DNA of 64,000 nucleotides from Haliscomenobacter sp040401995 (GCA_040401995.1 JBBANM010000023.1:14944-78943); one strand, 5' to 3'; counted from the first letter of the stretch, positions 1 through 8,862 are shown. Translations and numbers: made by a program. Notes: generated by a model from the sequence alone, not told the origin.

Positions 1-617
1 ACGTTCAATACCTTCGTAGCCAAGAAATACCCGAAGACGAGATCGAAAAACATTGTTATGAACTGCTGCATCAACCCCGTCTCAGCACGGTTCAAATGCA
101 AACAATCACCGATCTCTGTCGGGTAAAAAACATTCCTATTGCTTCCCATGATGATGATAGTCCGCAAAAAGTAATCGACATGCAACAATGGGGAGCTACC
201 ATCAGCGAGTTTCCGATCAATGAAACTGCTGCGCAGCAGGCTGTTGATTTAGGTTTGTACACCATTGGTGGCGCTTCAAATGTATTGCGGGGCGGCTCTT
301 TGGGCGGTAATTTGCAGGTGCAATCGGCCATTGAAGCGGGCTTGATCAATGTGTTAGGTTCCGATTATTACCCCCCGGCCATGTTGCATGCGGTATTCAA
401 ACTGTACAATGAAGGAACTTTGTCGTTACCGGAAGCACTAAAATTGGTTACCCATCATCCCGCCAAAGCCATGGGGATTGATCGTCAGCAAGGTGATATT
501 GCGGTTGGTAAAAACGCGGATGTTATCGTTGTAAAGATGATTGAGGACACGCCAGTAGTGACCCATGTTTTTATCCAAGGAAAAAAAGCAGCCGAGTTTT
601 CTTTTCAACCCGGCTGA
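1..617 (+). CDS. phnM: PhnM-type amidohydrolase, C-terminal part
   Basis: The last 204 or so residues of an amidohydrolase that resembles PhnM, the enzyme of the C-P lyase pathway that removes pyrophosphate from ribose 1-methylphosphonate 5-triphosphate. The frame is open to the first base, so the start lies outside the window. Visible are HDDD (near base 147), SEFPI, the stretch GGASNVLRGGSLGGN, GSDYYPP, and the usual amidohydrolase ending with HHPAKAMG and GDIAVGKNADVIV. About half of the usual 370-380 residues is present. No other phn gene follows: the next gene is convergent, 52 bp away, so this is the last gene of its unit. A more general amidohydrolase cannot be fully excluded without the N-terminal half. 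Confidence 0.78.
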   Translation, partial: VQYLRSQEIPEDEIEKHCYELLHQPRLSTVQMQTITDLCRVKNIPIASHDDDSPQKVIDMQQWGATISEFPINETAAQQAVDLGLYTIGGASNVLRGGSLGGNLQVQSAIEAGLINVLGSDYYPPAMLHAVFKLYNEGTLSLPEALKLVTHHPAKAMGIDRQQGDIAVGKNADVIVVKMIEDTPVVTHVFIQGKKAAEFSFQPG

Positions 618-669
618 CATAATAGTAGTGATGATAACAGTCAGAAGATAATATGGAGTAGGTGATAAT

Positions 670-1911
670 CTATTCTGCGGGAACTTCAACATGCACTTTA
701 GGCACAACAGCCAGCGGCGCCCAACGCAGGTACGTACCCGAGCGCCAAAGCCATTCGAGCGGGCCATATTGGTATTTTGACAACCAATATTTGCTAAAAT
801 ACAATTGCGCAATAAACACCACATTGGCAATCAAAAAAGCGATCGAGGCGCCAAAATCCCCTAGTTTTCCGAGCCCCCAACCAAAGAAAATAAAAGTGCC
901 AATGACCGATTGCATGAAGTAATTGGTAAGGGCCATTTTGCCATAAGGCGCCAATTGGCCCAGAAATGCTCCGCCTTTTTTGGTCATAAAAATCATTAAA
1001 AAGCCAGATACGATGAATGTGGCAAAGAGATTGTTGACCAAATCGCCAAAAGTCCAGCCAATCATGGCTTGAATGGAAGGAAATTTAACGTCTTTGCCCA
1101 AAATCAAAAACAACAAGCCCCCCAAGGCAAAAATGACCGGGAAAGTAGCAATGAGGATGATGCGCATGGTTTTTTTGTAATCTGCCAAATGCTCAAAAAA
1201 GCGAATTCGGCCAAAATACATGCCCAATAAAAACAAACCCATTGAAATATAGCCGCGACTAGGAAAGTCAAACTGGAACAAGAATTTGGTTTGTAATCCT
1301 TTACTGAAGTTGATCCAAAAAACATCCAGCAAGCTGCCGTGTTTAACGGTTTCGTAGTAAATGGTTTCAGCGGCCTCTTGTGCGGCCTGGTCATCGGGCG
1401 GGAAGCCGTAATAACTTCGCCAGGCAAAAATCAAAAAACGCGGTCCGCCCAACAGTAAAAATGCCGAAAAGCCTAACACCACGCTATTGGGCGTCAGGTA
1501 AAAGAATACGAGAAATAAACCCAGTGGGGCAAATACATTCAAAATATCGCCGCGATAAAAAAGATGGTGGATAGTGCCAATGATCATCAGCAACACCAGT
1601 CGCCAGATAAAACGCCCTAAAAAGTTGACTCCTTTTTGGGCAGCGCTGTCCATTTGCAGAAAAAAGCTAAGACCAAATAAGAAGGAAAAAATAGCAAAAA
1701 ACTTGCTGCGGATTAAAACATCGGCAAAACCCATGAAGATTGGATCAGGCATATCGCCTACGGCATAATTGGCATGGGCTTGGGGCGGTCCGCCGGCGTA
1801 ATATTGTTCGAGCATGTGAACCACCAAGATTCCCCAAAGCGCAAATCCGCGTAGGGCATCAACGGCTTCAATGCGGTTGGAAGTACCTAATAATTGAATA
1901 GGTGCAGTCAT
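670..1911 (-). CDS. DUF418 family membrane protein (YeiB-like)
   Basis: A 413-residue inner-membrane protein with about eight to ten hydrophobic helices. Near the N-terminus it has EAVDALRGFALWGIL, the signature of the DUF418/YeiB group, which is related to membrane acyltransferases. The C-terminal third (GWTFGDLVNN, ...GKMALTNYFMQS..., GPLEWLWRSGTYLRW) matches the DUF418 domain, whose conserved end is GPxEWLWR. The substrate is unknown. It is convergent with phnM and about 150 bp from the aminotransferase upstream, so it may be transcribed alone. The chosen ATG puts the conserved LRGFA motif about 20 residues in, as is usual for the family. Confidence 0.8.
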   Translation of the reverse strand: MTAPIQLLGTSNRIEAVDALRGFALWGILVVHMLEQYYAGGPPQAHANYAVGDMPDPIFMGFADVLIRSKFFAIFSFLFGLSFFLQMDSAAQKGVNFLGRFIWRLVLLMIIGTIHHLFYRGDILNVFAPLGLFLVFFYLTPNSVVLGFSAFLLLGGPRFLIFAWRSYYGFPPDDQAAQEAAETIYYETVKHGSLLDVFWINFSKGLQTKFLFQFDFPSRGYISMGLFLLGMYFGRIRFFEHLADYKKTMRIILIATFPVIFALGGLLFLILGKDVKFPSIQAMIGWTFGDLVNNLFATFIVSGFLMIFMTKKGGAFLGQLAPYGKMALTNYFMQSVIGTFIFFGWGLGKLGDFGASIAFLIANVVFIAQLYFSKYWLSKYQYGPLEWLWRSGTYLRWAPLAVVPKVHVEVPAE

Positions 1912-2059
1912 AGGGTGATGTTAAAGAGTACAGCAATAAGATGCATTTCAACTTAGATCCCCCTATGATCAAGAAAAATAAAGATGACGCCTATTTTTAT
2001 CGTCCAAAACGAATTATCCCTAGCTTAATGCCGATTTTAGGTAAAAAATAGCCTTAAAA

Positions 2060-2896
2060 TCACAGCGTTTCATGTAGCCAATTCTGCATTTTGCGGGCTT
2101 CTTGATGCCCAAAATTCCGATCGCCAAACAATTTTACCCATTTTATTCCGCTGACGGAATTGGTGAGCAGCACCTCGCTGGATTTGCGTAAATCGGCTGG
2201 TCGCAAGGGTTTTTCGATGATCGACCAACCTGCTTTTGGTGCTTCTTCCAACAAAAAACGGCGCATCACCCCATCGATACAGCCTTCGGTAAGTGGGGGA
2301 GTGGATAATTGTCCGTCGGCAAATAGAAAAATATTGGCTTGGGAAGTCTCGGCCAATCGTTCATGTTGATTGAGGAGCAAACAATCGCCCAATTGATTGG
2401 AATGATTGAACAATCCGGCCAAAACGTAAGGCAAAGCATTACAACTTTTAATGTTCGACAAGATGTTATCGGCTTGCAAACGCACCGTGCTGCAGATGGC
2501 CACGCTGAGTCCGGTTGGTTCCCATTGATAAGCGGGAAGTTCATTACTGGTGGCTTCCAATATAAACTGGCCGGTATTATCAGTGGGGCGATAATCGCCG
2601 CCTTCGCTGCGAAAAACGGTAAGCCGAAGCAGGGCATTGTCCATGTCTTCGCTGACCATTTCAAACTGGCGTTGCCAAAATGACAAGGTCCATTCAGCTG
2701 GCAATTTGATTTGTAAAACGGCCGAGTTACGGTACAAACGTTGTAAATGGTAGCGTAGCAGCGGGAATTCGCCTTTGGTTTTGCAGAGGTTTTCGATACA
2801 ACCGTCGCCATACCGAAAGGCGCGATTGCCAGCAGATAAAGTCAAGTGACTTCCTGCATGTATTTGACCGTTGAAGTTGATTCTATGACTGATCAA
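2060..2896 (-). CDS. Class IV PLP aminotransferase / aminodeoxychorismate lyase-like
   Basis: A 278-residue PLP enzyme of fold type IV, the family that holds branched-chain aminotransferases, D-amino-acid transaminases and 4-amino-4-deoxychorismate lyase (PabC). It has FRYGDGCIE (28-35), the likely PLP lysine K150 in NIKSCNALPYV, and the class IV signature ETSQANIF (183-190), with SVSGIKWV near the end. The length fits PabC-like lyases better than branched-chain aminotransferases, which are usually above 300 residues. The exact reaction cannot be read from the sequence, and no folate or chorismate gene is adjacent. It lies just downstream of the LptE gene (68 bp) on the same strand and may be read through from it. 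Confidence 0.75.
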   Translation of the reverse strand: MISHRINFNGQIHAGSHLTLSAGNRAFRYGDGCIENLCKTKGEFPLLRYHLQRLYRNSAVLQIKLPAEWTLSFWQRQFEMVSEDMDNALLRLTVFRSEGGDYRPTDNTGQFILEATSNELPAYQWEPTGLSVAICSTVRLQADNILSNIKSCNALPYVLAGLFNHSNQLGDCLLLNQHERLAETSQANIFLFADGQLSTPPLTEGCIDGVMRRFLLEEAPKAGWSIIEKPLRPADLRKSSEVLLTNSVSGIKWVKLFGDRNFGHQEARKMQNWLHETL

Positions 2897-2964
2897 TGGA
2901 TTATAATTTGACAGCTGTTTGGGTGAAAATGACTAAAAAAAAAGGTTTAAACTGAAAAATAGGA

Positions 2965-3474
2965 TCACCAATCGGTAAAAGCAGCGTTAAAAATATCTTC
3001 CATCAACTGTTTGGTGATGACGCGGAGGGCTTCATCTTGCACCGTTGCCAATTCTTTTTCCGGAGAAAAATCGTAAAAGAATTGAAAGTTGCGTTTCCAA
3101 ACTTGTTTTTGGGTGAGGTTGTTGAAGTACTCTACCGCCAAAACAATGGTTAAACGGTTGATGGCTGTAATTTCACCGGGTTTGGGCGCTTCAGCCGTAA
3201 TCCGGTAATCCACCAAGGTTCCTCTCAATTCGATATCTGGTTCTTCTGGTTTGAACAACAAACGCGATTCCAAACGAATTTTATCTTTCAGCGCTTCGGT
3301 AAGTCGCGGCGCCAAGTTGGGCAAGGCATTTTCAGCGGTACTTTCAAACTGTGGAATAAAGTAGGTACGCACCGTGGGGTCGATACTTGTACTTTTTAAC
3401 GAATAACAAGCCTGTAGCATAAGGCTCATCGACAGAAAAAGGGTTGCCCAAATACAACGTTGATTCCTGGTCAT
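2965..3474 (-). CDS. lptE: LptE-family outer-membrane lipoprotein
   Basis: A 169-residue lipoprotein. The signal peptide ends in LMLQAC, with lipidation expected at Cys23. The mature part resembles the Bacteroidota LptE family, the lipoprotein plug and partner of LptD in moving LPS to the outer leaflet. Recognisable pieces are YSLKSTSIDPT, TYFIPQFESTAENALPNLAP, LTEALKDKIR and the RLTIVLAVEYFN strand. Only 5 bp separate it from the stop of the sigma-54 activator upstream, and miaB lies before that; this order is common in the phylum and supports the call. The sequence is too diverged from proteobacterial LptE to identify individual contact residues. Confidence 0.78.
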   Translation of the reverse strand: MTRNQRCIWATLFLSMSLMLQACYSLKSTSIDPTVRTYFIPQFESTAENALPNLAPRLTEALKDKIRLESRLLFKPEEPDIELRGTLVDYRITAEAPKPGEITAINRLTIVLAVEYFNNLTQKQVWKRNFQFFYDFSPEKELATVQDEALRVITKQLMEDIFNAAFTDW

Positions 3475-3479
3475 AGCGC

Positions 3480-4778
3480 CTAAAGGTTGTATTGTTTGAT
3501 TTTGCGGTACAAAGTGCGTTCAGAAATACCCAACTCTTGAGCGGCTTCTTTCCTGCGGCCTTTGAACTTACGTAAAGCCTTGGTAATTAAGTTTTTTTCG
3601 TGGTCTTCCAATCGCAAGTTTTCATCTAGAATTTCTACACTATTGAAGCCATTGCTGCCGGGTATGGTGTCCAATTGCGGCGGAATGATAACGGGGAGGT
3701 TGGAATCTGATCTGGCATGGCTATCGGGTTCGTCCGTATCGTAATCCGGTAAAACGGAGTAGGGGAGTTCCTGCATCATCGTCCGTGCGCCATTGGCGGA
3801 GCTTGATTTTTCCATGGCATTCAAATTCCGGTTGTCGGCCACTTGCAAATCGTTGTTGCGAATCAATTCAAAAACCAGCGATTTCAAATCGTTCATATCG
3901 TGCTTCATGTCAAAAAGCACTTTATAGAGGATATCTCGTTCGTCGAGGTTGCTATTGCGGGTATTTGAGGTGATCATCGGCAAATTGCGCTCCTGAATAT
4001 TGGGCACAATGTCCAACAATTTTTCGGTGCTCAAAAAACGGTCTTCAGATAGCACCGATACCTTTTCGGCTACATTTTTAAGTTCGCGTACGTTGCCTGG
4101 CCAGGAGTAATTTTCAATCAGCAGCCGCGCCCGATCTTCTAATTGGATGGGTTGCATGCGGTATTTTTCGGCAAAATCCACTGCAAACTTGCGGAAAAGC
4201 ATAAAAATGTCTTCCTGGCGCTCGCGCAAGGCGGGAACGCGAATCGAAACCGTATTGAGGCGGTAGTAGAGATCTTCCCGAAATTTACCTTTTTTGATGC
4301 GGTCTTCCAGGTCTACATTGGTGGCGGCAATAATCCGCACATCGGTTTTAAAAACTTTATTGGAACCAACGCGGATGAATTCCCCGCTTTCTAGTATGCG
4401 TAAGAGGTAAGCTTGGGTATCAAGCGGCATTTCGGCAACTTCGTCCAGAAATATAGTGCCGCCATCATAAGCCTCAAAATAGCCTTTGCGATCGGAATTG
4501 GCGCCGGTAAACGCCCCTTTTTCATGACCAAACAACTCGGAGTTAATGGTGCCTTCCGGTATCGCGCCACAGTTGATGGCGATGAATTGGTTGTGTTTTC
4601 GTGAACTAAGCAAATGGATGATTTTGGAAAAAACCTCTTTACCCACCCCGCTTTCACCGGTAATGAGCACCGTAAGATCAGTTGAGGAGACGCGAACAGC
4701 AGTGCTGAGCGCCCGTTCCAGCAACGGCGACTGTCCGACGATTCCAAAACGCTGTTTGATGACTTGGAGGTTGTCCAT
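3480..4778 (-). CDS. Sigma-54-dependent transcriptional activator without receiver domain
   Basis: A 432-residue bacterial enhancer-binding protein. The AAA+ core starts almost at the N-terminus: Walker A GESGVGKE (41-48), the sigma-54 contact loop GAFTGA (88-93), Walker B GGTIFLDEVAEM (106-117), and later NYSWPGNVREL. A linker of about 120 residues leads to a Fis-type helix-turn-helix at about 400-432 (RRKEAAQELGISERTLYRKI). There is no receiver, GAF or PAS domain, so activity is probably set by a partner protein or by expression level rather than by a kinase. It lies between miaB and lptE, with a 5 bp gap to lptE. A role in envelope or LPS gene control is inferred from position only. Confidence 0.9.
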   Translation of the reverse strand: MDNLQVIKQRFGIVGQSPLLERALSTAVRVSSTDLTVLITGESGVGKEVFSKIIHLLSSRKHNQFIAINCGAIPEGTINSELFGHEKGAFTGANSDRKGYFEAYDGGTIFLDEVAEMPLDTQAYLLRILESGEFIRVGSNKVFKTDVRIIAATNVDLEDRIKKGKFREDLYYRLNTVSIRVPALRERQEDIFMLFRKFAVDFAEKYRMQPIQLEDRARLLIENYSWPGNVRELKNVAEKVSVLSEDRFLSTEKLLDIVPNIQERNLPMITSNTRNSNLDERDILYKVLFDMKHDMNDLKSLVFELIRNNDLQVADNRNLNAMEKSSSANGARTMMQELPYSVLPDYDTDEPDSHARSDSNLPVIIPPQLDTIPGSNGFNSVEILDENLRLEDHEKNLITKALRKFKGRRKEAAQELGISERTLYRKIKQYNL

Positions 4779-4870
4779 TTTTAATTTCTGCTATTGGAAA
4801 AGCGGCAAAAAACGAATGATGTTTTGCAAGCGATCCCCTTTTTTTCTCAAAACTCTTAGTTTAGCAAACT

Positions 4871-6316
4871 TTAGACAGCAACTCCCAATAAGGTTGCGCT
4901 AGTTGCTTGGTGCACTTTTACATCAATGTACTGCCCTGGCTGATAACCGGCCACCTTGGGGAATACAATCATTTTATTTTGGGAATTGCGACCACAAAAA
5001 TCAGCACTCGATTTTTTACTATCGCCTTCGATCAAAACTTTAAAGGTTTTGCCGATATCACGCCGATTGTGTTCTAGCGATAATTTACCCTGTAAGTTGA
5101 TGATTTCTTGCAAACGGCGTTTTTTTACCTCCAGGCTGATGTCGTCTGGATATTTTCGGGCAGCAAGCGTACCGGGGCGCTCCGAATAATAAAACATGTA
5201 CGACATGCTATAATCCGAAAACTCCATGATGCTTAGGGTATCCTGGTGTTCTTCTTCGGTTTCGGTACAAAAACCAGCAATGATATCGGAAGAAATGGCA
5301 CAATCTGGCAAAATACGACGAATGGAGTGGATGCGATCCATGTACCAATCGCGATCATAGGTGCGGTTCATCAAATCCAGTACCCGGCTATTGCCCGACT
5401 GTACCGGAAGGTGAATGTAATCGCAAATATTTTCGTATTTGGCCATGATGTGGAGCACATCGTCGGACATGTCTTTTGGGTGCGAGGTCGAAAAGCGAAT
5501 CCGCAGATCCGGATGTACCAGGGCTGTCAATTCCAATAAGGCCGCAAAATTGACCAATGATTCGGTATCGGGATTGATCCATTTGTAGGAATCTACGTTT
5601 TGTCCCAGCAAAGTAACTTCGCGGTAACCCCGATCATACAGATCTTGCGCCTCAGCGACGATGCTGAATGCGTCGCGACTACGCTCGCGCCCGCGGGTGA
5701 AGGGAACCACGCAGAAAGAACACATGTTGTCGCAGCCTCGCATGATGGAAATGAAGGCGCTCACGCCATTCGAACCCAAACGGAGTGGACTGATATCGGC
5801 ATAAGTTTCTTCGCGGGATAAAAAAACGTTGACGCCTTTCTCGCCGTCGGAAGCTGTAGCCACCAGTGCTGGTAAATCGCGGTACGCATCGGGGCCAACC
5901 ACCATGTCCACCAATTTTTCCTCTTCCAGGAAACGGCTTTTCAAACGTTCGGCCATACAACCAAGCACGCCAACGAGCGTGCCAGGGCGTTGTTTTTTGG
6001 CGATGTTAAACACTTTGAGGCGTTTGCGCACCGTTTCTTCCGCTTTTTCGCGGATCGAACAAGTATTGATGAGGATGAGATCAGCAATATCCAAGTTGCG
6101 CGTAGGGCGGAAACCCACCTCGCCCAATATCGAAGCGACGATTTCGCTGTCGCTAAAATTCATTTGACACCCATAGCTCTCGATGTAAAAATGGCGGGTT
6201 AGTCCATCTGGACCATCAACTGGAAGTTCCTGAAAAAAAACGGCTCCTTGTTGATCTTCGTTGATTTCCTTTTTCAACAAAGGCGCTAAGGTTGGATTAT
6301 CATCGTAAAGCTGCAT
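4871..6316 (-). CDS. miaB: tRNA-2-methylthio-N6-dimethylallyladenosine synthase
   Basis: A 481-residue radical-SAM methylthiotransferase that converts i6A37 to ms2i6A37 in tRNAs reading UNN codons. The N-terminal UPF0004 domain carries three cluster cysteines (YGCQMNF at C50, INTCSIREKAEE, GVLGCMAERL). The radical-SAM CxxxCxxC is in GCDNMCSFCVVPFTRGRER, and GQNVDSY and HLPVQSGNSRVL follow. The last 65 or so residues form a TRAM RNA-binding domain. The length is slightly above the usual 440-470 because of an N-terminal extension of about 40 residues ahead of HFYIESYGC. It heads the run miaB, sigma-54 activator, lptE. The hydroxylase that acts on its product, miaE, is at 54283. Confidence 0.95.
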   Translation of the reverse strand: MQLYDDNPTLAPLLKKEINEDQQGAVFFQELPVDGPDGLTRHFYIESYGCQMNFSDSEIVASILGEVGFRPTRNLDIADLILINTCSIREKAEETVRKRLKVFNIAKKQRPGTLVGVLGCMAERLKSRFLEEEKLVDMVVGPDAYRDLPALVATASDGEKGVNVFLSREETYADISPLRLGSNGVSAFISIMRGCDNMCSFCVVPFTRGRERSRDAFSIVAEAQDLYDRGYREVTLLGQNVDSYKWINPDTESLVNFAALLELTALVHPDLRIRFSTSHPKDMSDDVLHIMAKYENICDYIHLPVQSGNSRVLDLMNRTYDRDWYMDRIHSIRRILPDCAISSDIIAGFCTETEEEHQDTLSIMEFSDYSMSYMFYYSERPGTLAARKYPDDISLEVKKRRLQEIINLQGKLSLEHNRRDIGKTFKVLIEGDSKKSSADFCGRNSQNKMIVFPKVAGYQPGQYIDVKVHQATSATLLGVAV

Positions 6317-6622
6317 AAGACAGGTACATTTTCATATTGACGACGCTGGTAAACGGTGTTTGCCGGCGCCGAATGACTAAAAACAGGAGCAAGCGGTGCT
6401 TGGTTGAAGCAATTGTGAAAATCAACTTGCGCTGGCTTGCCAATAGCCTACAAAGGTAAGCTTAATTTTGCATCTGCGTGCCAGAATGTCAGTTTTTTTG
6501 ATCTATTGAAACTAAGTTTGCTCAATTTTTGGGTAGAGAGATTTATCAACTTGATAATCAGCGAAAAGAGAAGACTAAATGAAAAAAGTATACATTTTTT
6601 TGAAAAAAAATAGGGTAGGGGG
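6317..6622. other. Intergenic region, no feature recognised
   Basis: Spacer between the start of miaB (minus) and the promoter of tRNA-Gly (plus). It must hold the miaB promoter, but no good -7 box was found on the minus strand. It contains A/T runs and a short G+C-rich patch near 6358-6372. No open frame, repeat or hairpin worth naming was seen. Confidence 0.5.
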
Positions 6623-6652
6623 TTTGAAATATGAAAACAGCCCTTATATTTG
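6623..6652 (+). promoter_or_regulatory. Bacteroidota-type promoter of tRNA-Gly
   Basis: TTTG at 6623-6626 and an exact TAnnTTTG box (TATATTTG) at 6645-6652, separated by 18 bases. This fits the -33/-7 promoter of the phylum's main sigma factor. The -7 box ends 19 bases before the mature tRNA 5' end, leaving a short leader for RNase P to remove. Confidence 0.65.
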
Positions 6653-6671
6653 CCACCCGAAAAGCAAATAT

Positions 6672-6747
6672 GCGGATGTAGCTCAGTTGGTAGAGCGCAA
6701 CCTTGCCAAGGTTGAGGTCGTCGGTTCGAGCCTGATCATCCGCTCCA
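6672..6747 (+). tRNA. tRNA-Gly (GCC)
   Basis: 76 bases that fold as a tRNA. The acceptor stem is GCGGATG with CATCCGC and discriminator T. The D loop contains AGCTCAGTTGGTAGAGC. The anticodon arm is CAACC-TTGCCAA-GGTTG, giving anticodon GCC (glycine), and the T arm contains GGTTCGAGCC. The 3' CCA is encoded in the DNA, unlike in the tRNA-Leu of this window. A promoter lies directly upstream and an intrinsic terminator directly downstream, so it is a single-gene transcript. Confidence 0.97.
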
Positions 6748-6748
6748 C

Positions 6749-6785
6749 AGGGAATCTTCGAAAAGAAGGTTCCCTTTTTTATTTT
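6749..6785 (+). terminator. Intrinsic terminator of tRNA-Gly
   Basis: Hairpin with arms AGGGAATCTTC (6749-6759) and GAAGGTTCCCT (6765-6775), 11 pairs with one G-T, loop GAAAA, followed by a run of T. It starts two bases after the tRNA CCA. Confidence 0.85.
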
Positions 6786-6831
6786 AACCTGAATTAGAGG
6801 ATTATCGATGGCTTTGATCAATGTTCGTGCA

Positions 6832-6929
6832 GTCGCTAGCGTGGCTTTGATGCGAATAAAGGGCGCTAGCCCTGTTTCCGTCTATAGGAAATTACAAAAA
6901 CAAGGCTCCTCAAGCCACGTAGTGGCGAC
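6832..6929. repeat. Imperfect inverted repeat between tRNA-Gly and the glycosylase gene
   Basis: The outer arms GTCGCTAGCGTGGCTTTGA (6832-6850) and TCAAGCCACGTAGTGGCGAC (6910-6929) are largely complementary, and the inside holds a small palindrome, GGGCGCTAGCCC. It may be a degenerate member of the long-hairpin elements seen elsewhere in the window, but the inner parts pair poorly and no second copy was found here. Confidence 0.4.
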
Positions 6930-6985
6930 ACGATTTGGTTTGTTATAGCCCTTGAATCCATTTCAATATCTGAATTCTCGTTATT

Positions 6986-7606
6986 TTACGAAAATTCGAA
7001 AATCCGATTGCGGCGATTGAGGTAATAATGCCAGAGTAAAAATACCGCGGTGCTGCGGTGGGGTTGCCAAGATTTGGCGCCAGCTAAAATTTCTTCCTTC
7101 GAATTCCACCCTTTAAGTTCTTTCAAAGTGCGCAAAACGGCAATATCCCCGAGTGGCAACAAATCCGGCGATTGCTTACAAAAAAGCAAATACACATCCA
7201 CCGTCCAGTTGCCGATTCCTTTAATCTGGGTCAAAGTCTGGCGCGATTCCTCCTCATCCATTAGGTGCAATATTTCAAAATCCAGTATTTTTTCTACCAC
7301 TGCGCGGGCGAGCGCATGCAGATAAGCCGCTTTTTGCCGACTTACATAGCATTCCCGGAGTTCTGCAACCGATAGGCTTAGAATGGATTCAGGTGAAAAA
7401 AGCGTTAGTTTTTCCTGAAGTTTAAAAAAGCAGGCATTAGCAGATTCCAGGGAAACCTGTTGTTCCAAGATGATTCGCGCTAGGGAAACAAATCCAGGTT
7501 CCCGCTGCCAGTTGGGCGGTACTCCATATAAGTCGAGGATGTTGCTAAAAACAGCATCTTTGCTACACAACCACTCCATGGATTCCGAATTGACGATTTG
7601 CTTCAT
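6986..7606 (-). CDS. HhH-GPD DNA glycosylase, AlkA-like
   Basis: A 206-residue base-excision glycosylase of the HhH-GPD superfamily, close to 3-methyladenine DNA glycosylase II. The helix-hairpin-helix is IKGIGNWTV (128-136), and the catalytic aspartate is D154 in LPLGDIAV. The first part has ARIILEQQVSLESA, typical of AlkA-like proteins. The N-terminal TBP-like domain of E. coli AlkA is absent, which is normal for the short bacterial forms. There is no iron-sulfur cluster motif, which argues against a MutY/Nth type. It is transcribed away from the kinase operon and the two starts are 91 bp apart, so the promoters share a short divergent region. Confidence 0.88.
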   Translation of the reverse strand: MKQIVNSESMEWLCSKDAVFSNILDLYGVPPNWQREPGFVSLARIILEQQVSLESANACFFKLQEKLTLFSPESILSLSVAELRECYVSRQKAAYLHALARAVVEKILDFEILHLMDEEESRQTLTQIKGIGNWTVDVYLLFCKQSPDLLPLGDIAVLRTLKELKGWNSKEEILAGAKSWQPHRSTAVFLLWHYYLNRRNRIFEFS

Positions 7607-7660
7607 GAGAAAAAAAATTAATAAAAATGGCTAACCTCTAATAGTTTTGTCGAAAATAAG

Positions 7661-7668
7661 TATTTTTG
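7661..7668 (+). promoter_or_regulatory. Possible -7 box of the kinase/protease operon
   Basis: TATTTTTG is an exact match to TAnnTTTG and lies 29 bases before the ATG of the kinase. No TTTG was found at the expected distance upstream, so the site is only partly supported. Confidence 0.35.
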
Positions 7669-7697
7669 AAAAACGGAGAACGGTTTAAGAGCAGGAA

Positions 7698-8798
7698 ATG
7701 AAAAAGCTATTGTTGGGTTTATTGGTTGTACTTTATTGTAATGCGCTATTTGGAGTTTGTTACGTGGATACCATTTACATCCAAGAAATACTCGTCAACG
7801 GAGAACCAAAAACATTATCTGCCCAAAATACAATTGAATTCGCAAAAGGCGCCGTCGATTTGATCATAAACCTTGATTCTTTTCGTCTTGGAGATACCTT
7901 GTGTTATCAACTAGACGGGTTCGATAAATATGAAATCAAAAGCAAATTCCCCCAAATAAGATATACCAATATACCAGGGGGAGCTTATACACTGGCGTTT
8001 TACTTTATTCACCCTAATAAAGAAAAAGGTAAGCCTAGAAAAATTACCTTGAATAAAGAAAAAATTTGGACTGAACAGTGGTGGTCAGTGCTTGTTGGGG
8101 TTTTCTCAATTTTTATCTTAGCTGCCATAATAGCTTTTTCTTGGGCTTTTTATTACCGCTGGCAACAGCGAAAAGAACAGAAACTACGGGATCAAATTTC
8201 CAGTGATTTGCATGACGAGGTGGGTTCTTCTTTAAGTAGTATCGCTTTTTCAATTAAGAGCTTGGAACGTAAAGTCAAAATTAAAGCGCCCGAAACGTTA
8301 CCCATTCTTGATGACATCTACGCCTCGTCTTCTACTTCCATTGATAATTTGAGGGATGCAGTATGGGTGATAAACCCTAAAAACGACTCCATCGGTGAAC
8401 TTTTGGATAAAATGCGATCGTTTGCCTACGTGTTACTGCCTGCTGCTGAAATCCAATTGGAATTTGACAATGCGTTTGACCGTTTGGGTAAAGACCCTAA
8501 TAAATTGAAGATCAATACCAAGCAACGAAGAAATGTTTATCTCATTTTCAAGGAGTCACTCAATAATATAGTCAAACACGCCTAGGCTAAAACTGTGGTG
8601 ATAAATATAGAACGAGAAAGGAACGGCGTCAAAATCTTCATCAAAGACGATGGGATAGGTATGGATCTAACAATAGAATACAAGGGCATTGGCATCAAGA
8701 ACTTTATGAAAAGAGCGAAAGAAAGTTTAATTGATTTGACCTTGAATTCGCAACTTGGAATAGGCACTTCCATCATCATGTTCATCCCTGAATTGTGA
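7698..8798 (+). pseudogene. Sensor histidine kinase (HisKA_3 type) interrupted by one in-frame TAG
   Basis: A 366-codon kinase reading frame broken by a TAG at 8583-8585 (codon 296). Before the stop: a signal peptide; a Y_Y_Y-like periplasmic domain (QLDGFDKYEI ... NIPGGAYTLAFYF, about 70-105); one membrane helix at about 129-152; and a HisKA_3 domain with phospho-acceptor H172 in SSDLHDEVGSSLS. The ATPase domain begins with the N box NNIVKHA. The same frame then continues without any shift through DDGIGMD, GIGIKNFMKRA and LGIGTSIIMF to a normal stop at 8798. Relatives usually have glutamine at this position (KHAQA), and CAG to TAG is one transition. As written, the product would lack most of its ATP site. 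It may be a recent mutation, a sequencing error, or read through. It is the first gene of the operon that runs to 11767. Confidence 0.85.
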
Positions 8799-8862
8799 TC
8801 CCCCTGAATTTGGGGATTTTATGTATCAGAAACTGACCGTATTTTTGTCAAAACTAACCAAA

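Noticed and set aside
5829..6167. A plus-strand frame of 112 codons opposite miaB
   Set aside because: It lies within the conserved cluster-binding region of miaB on the other strand.
8583..8585. TAG read as pyrrolysine or as a reassigned codon
   Set aside because: Other genes in the window end in TAG normally (for example the subtilase and the LuxR regulator), and no pyl genes are seen, so general reassignment is not supported.
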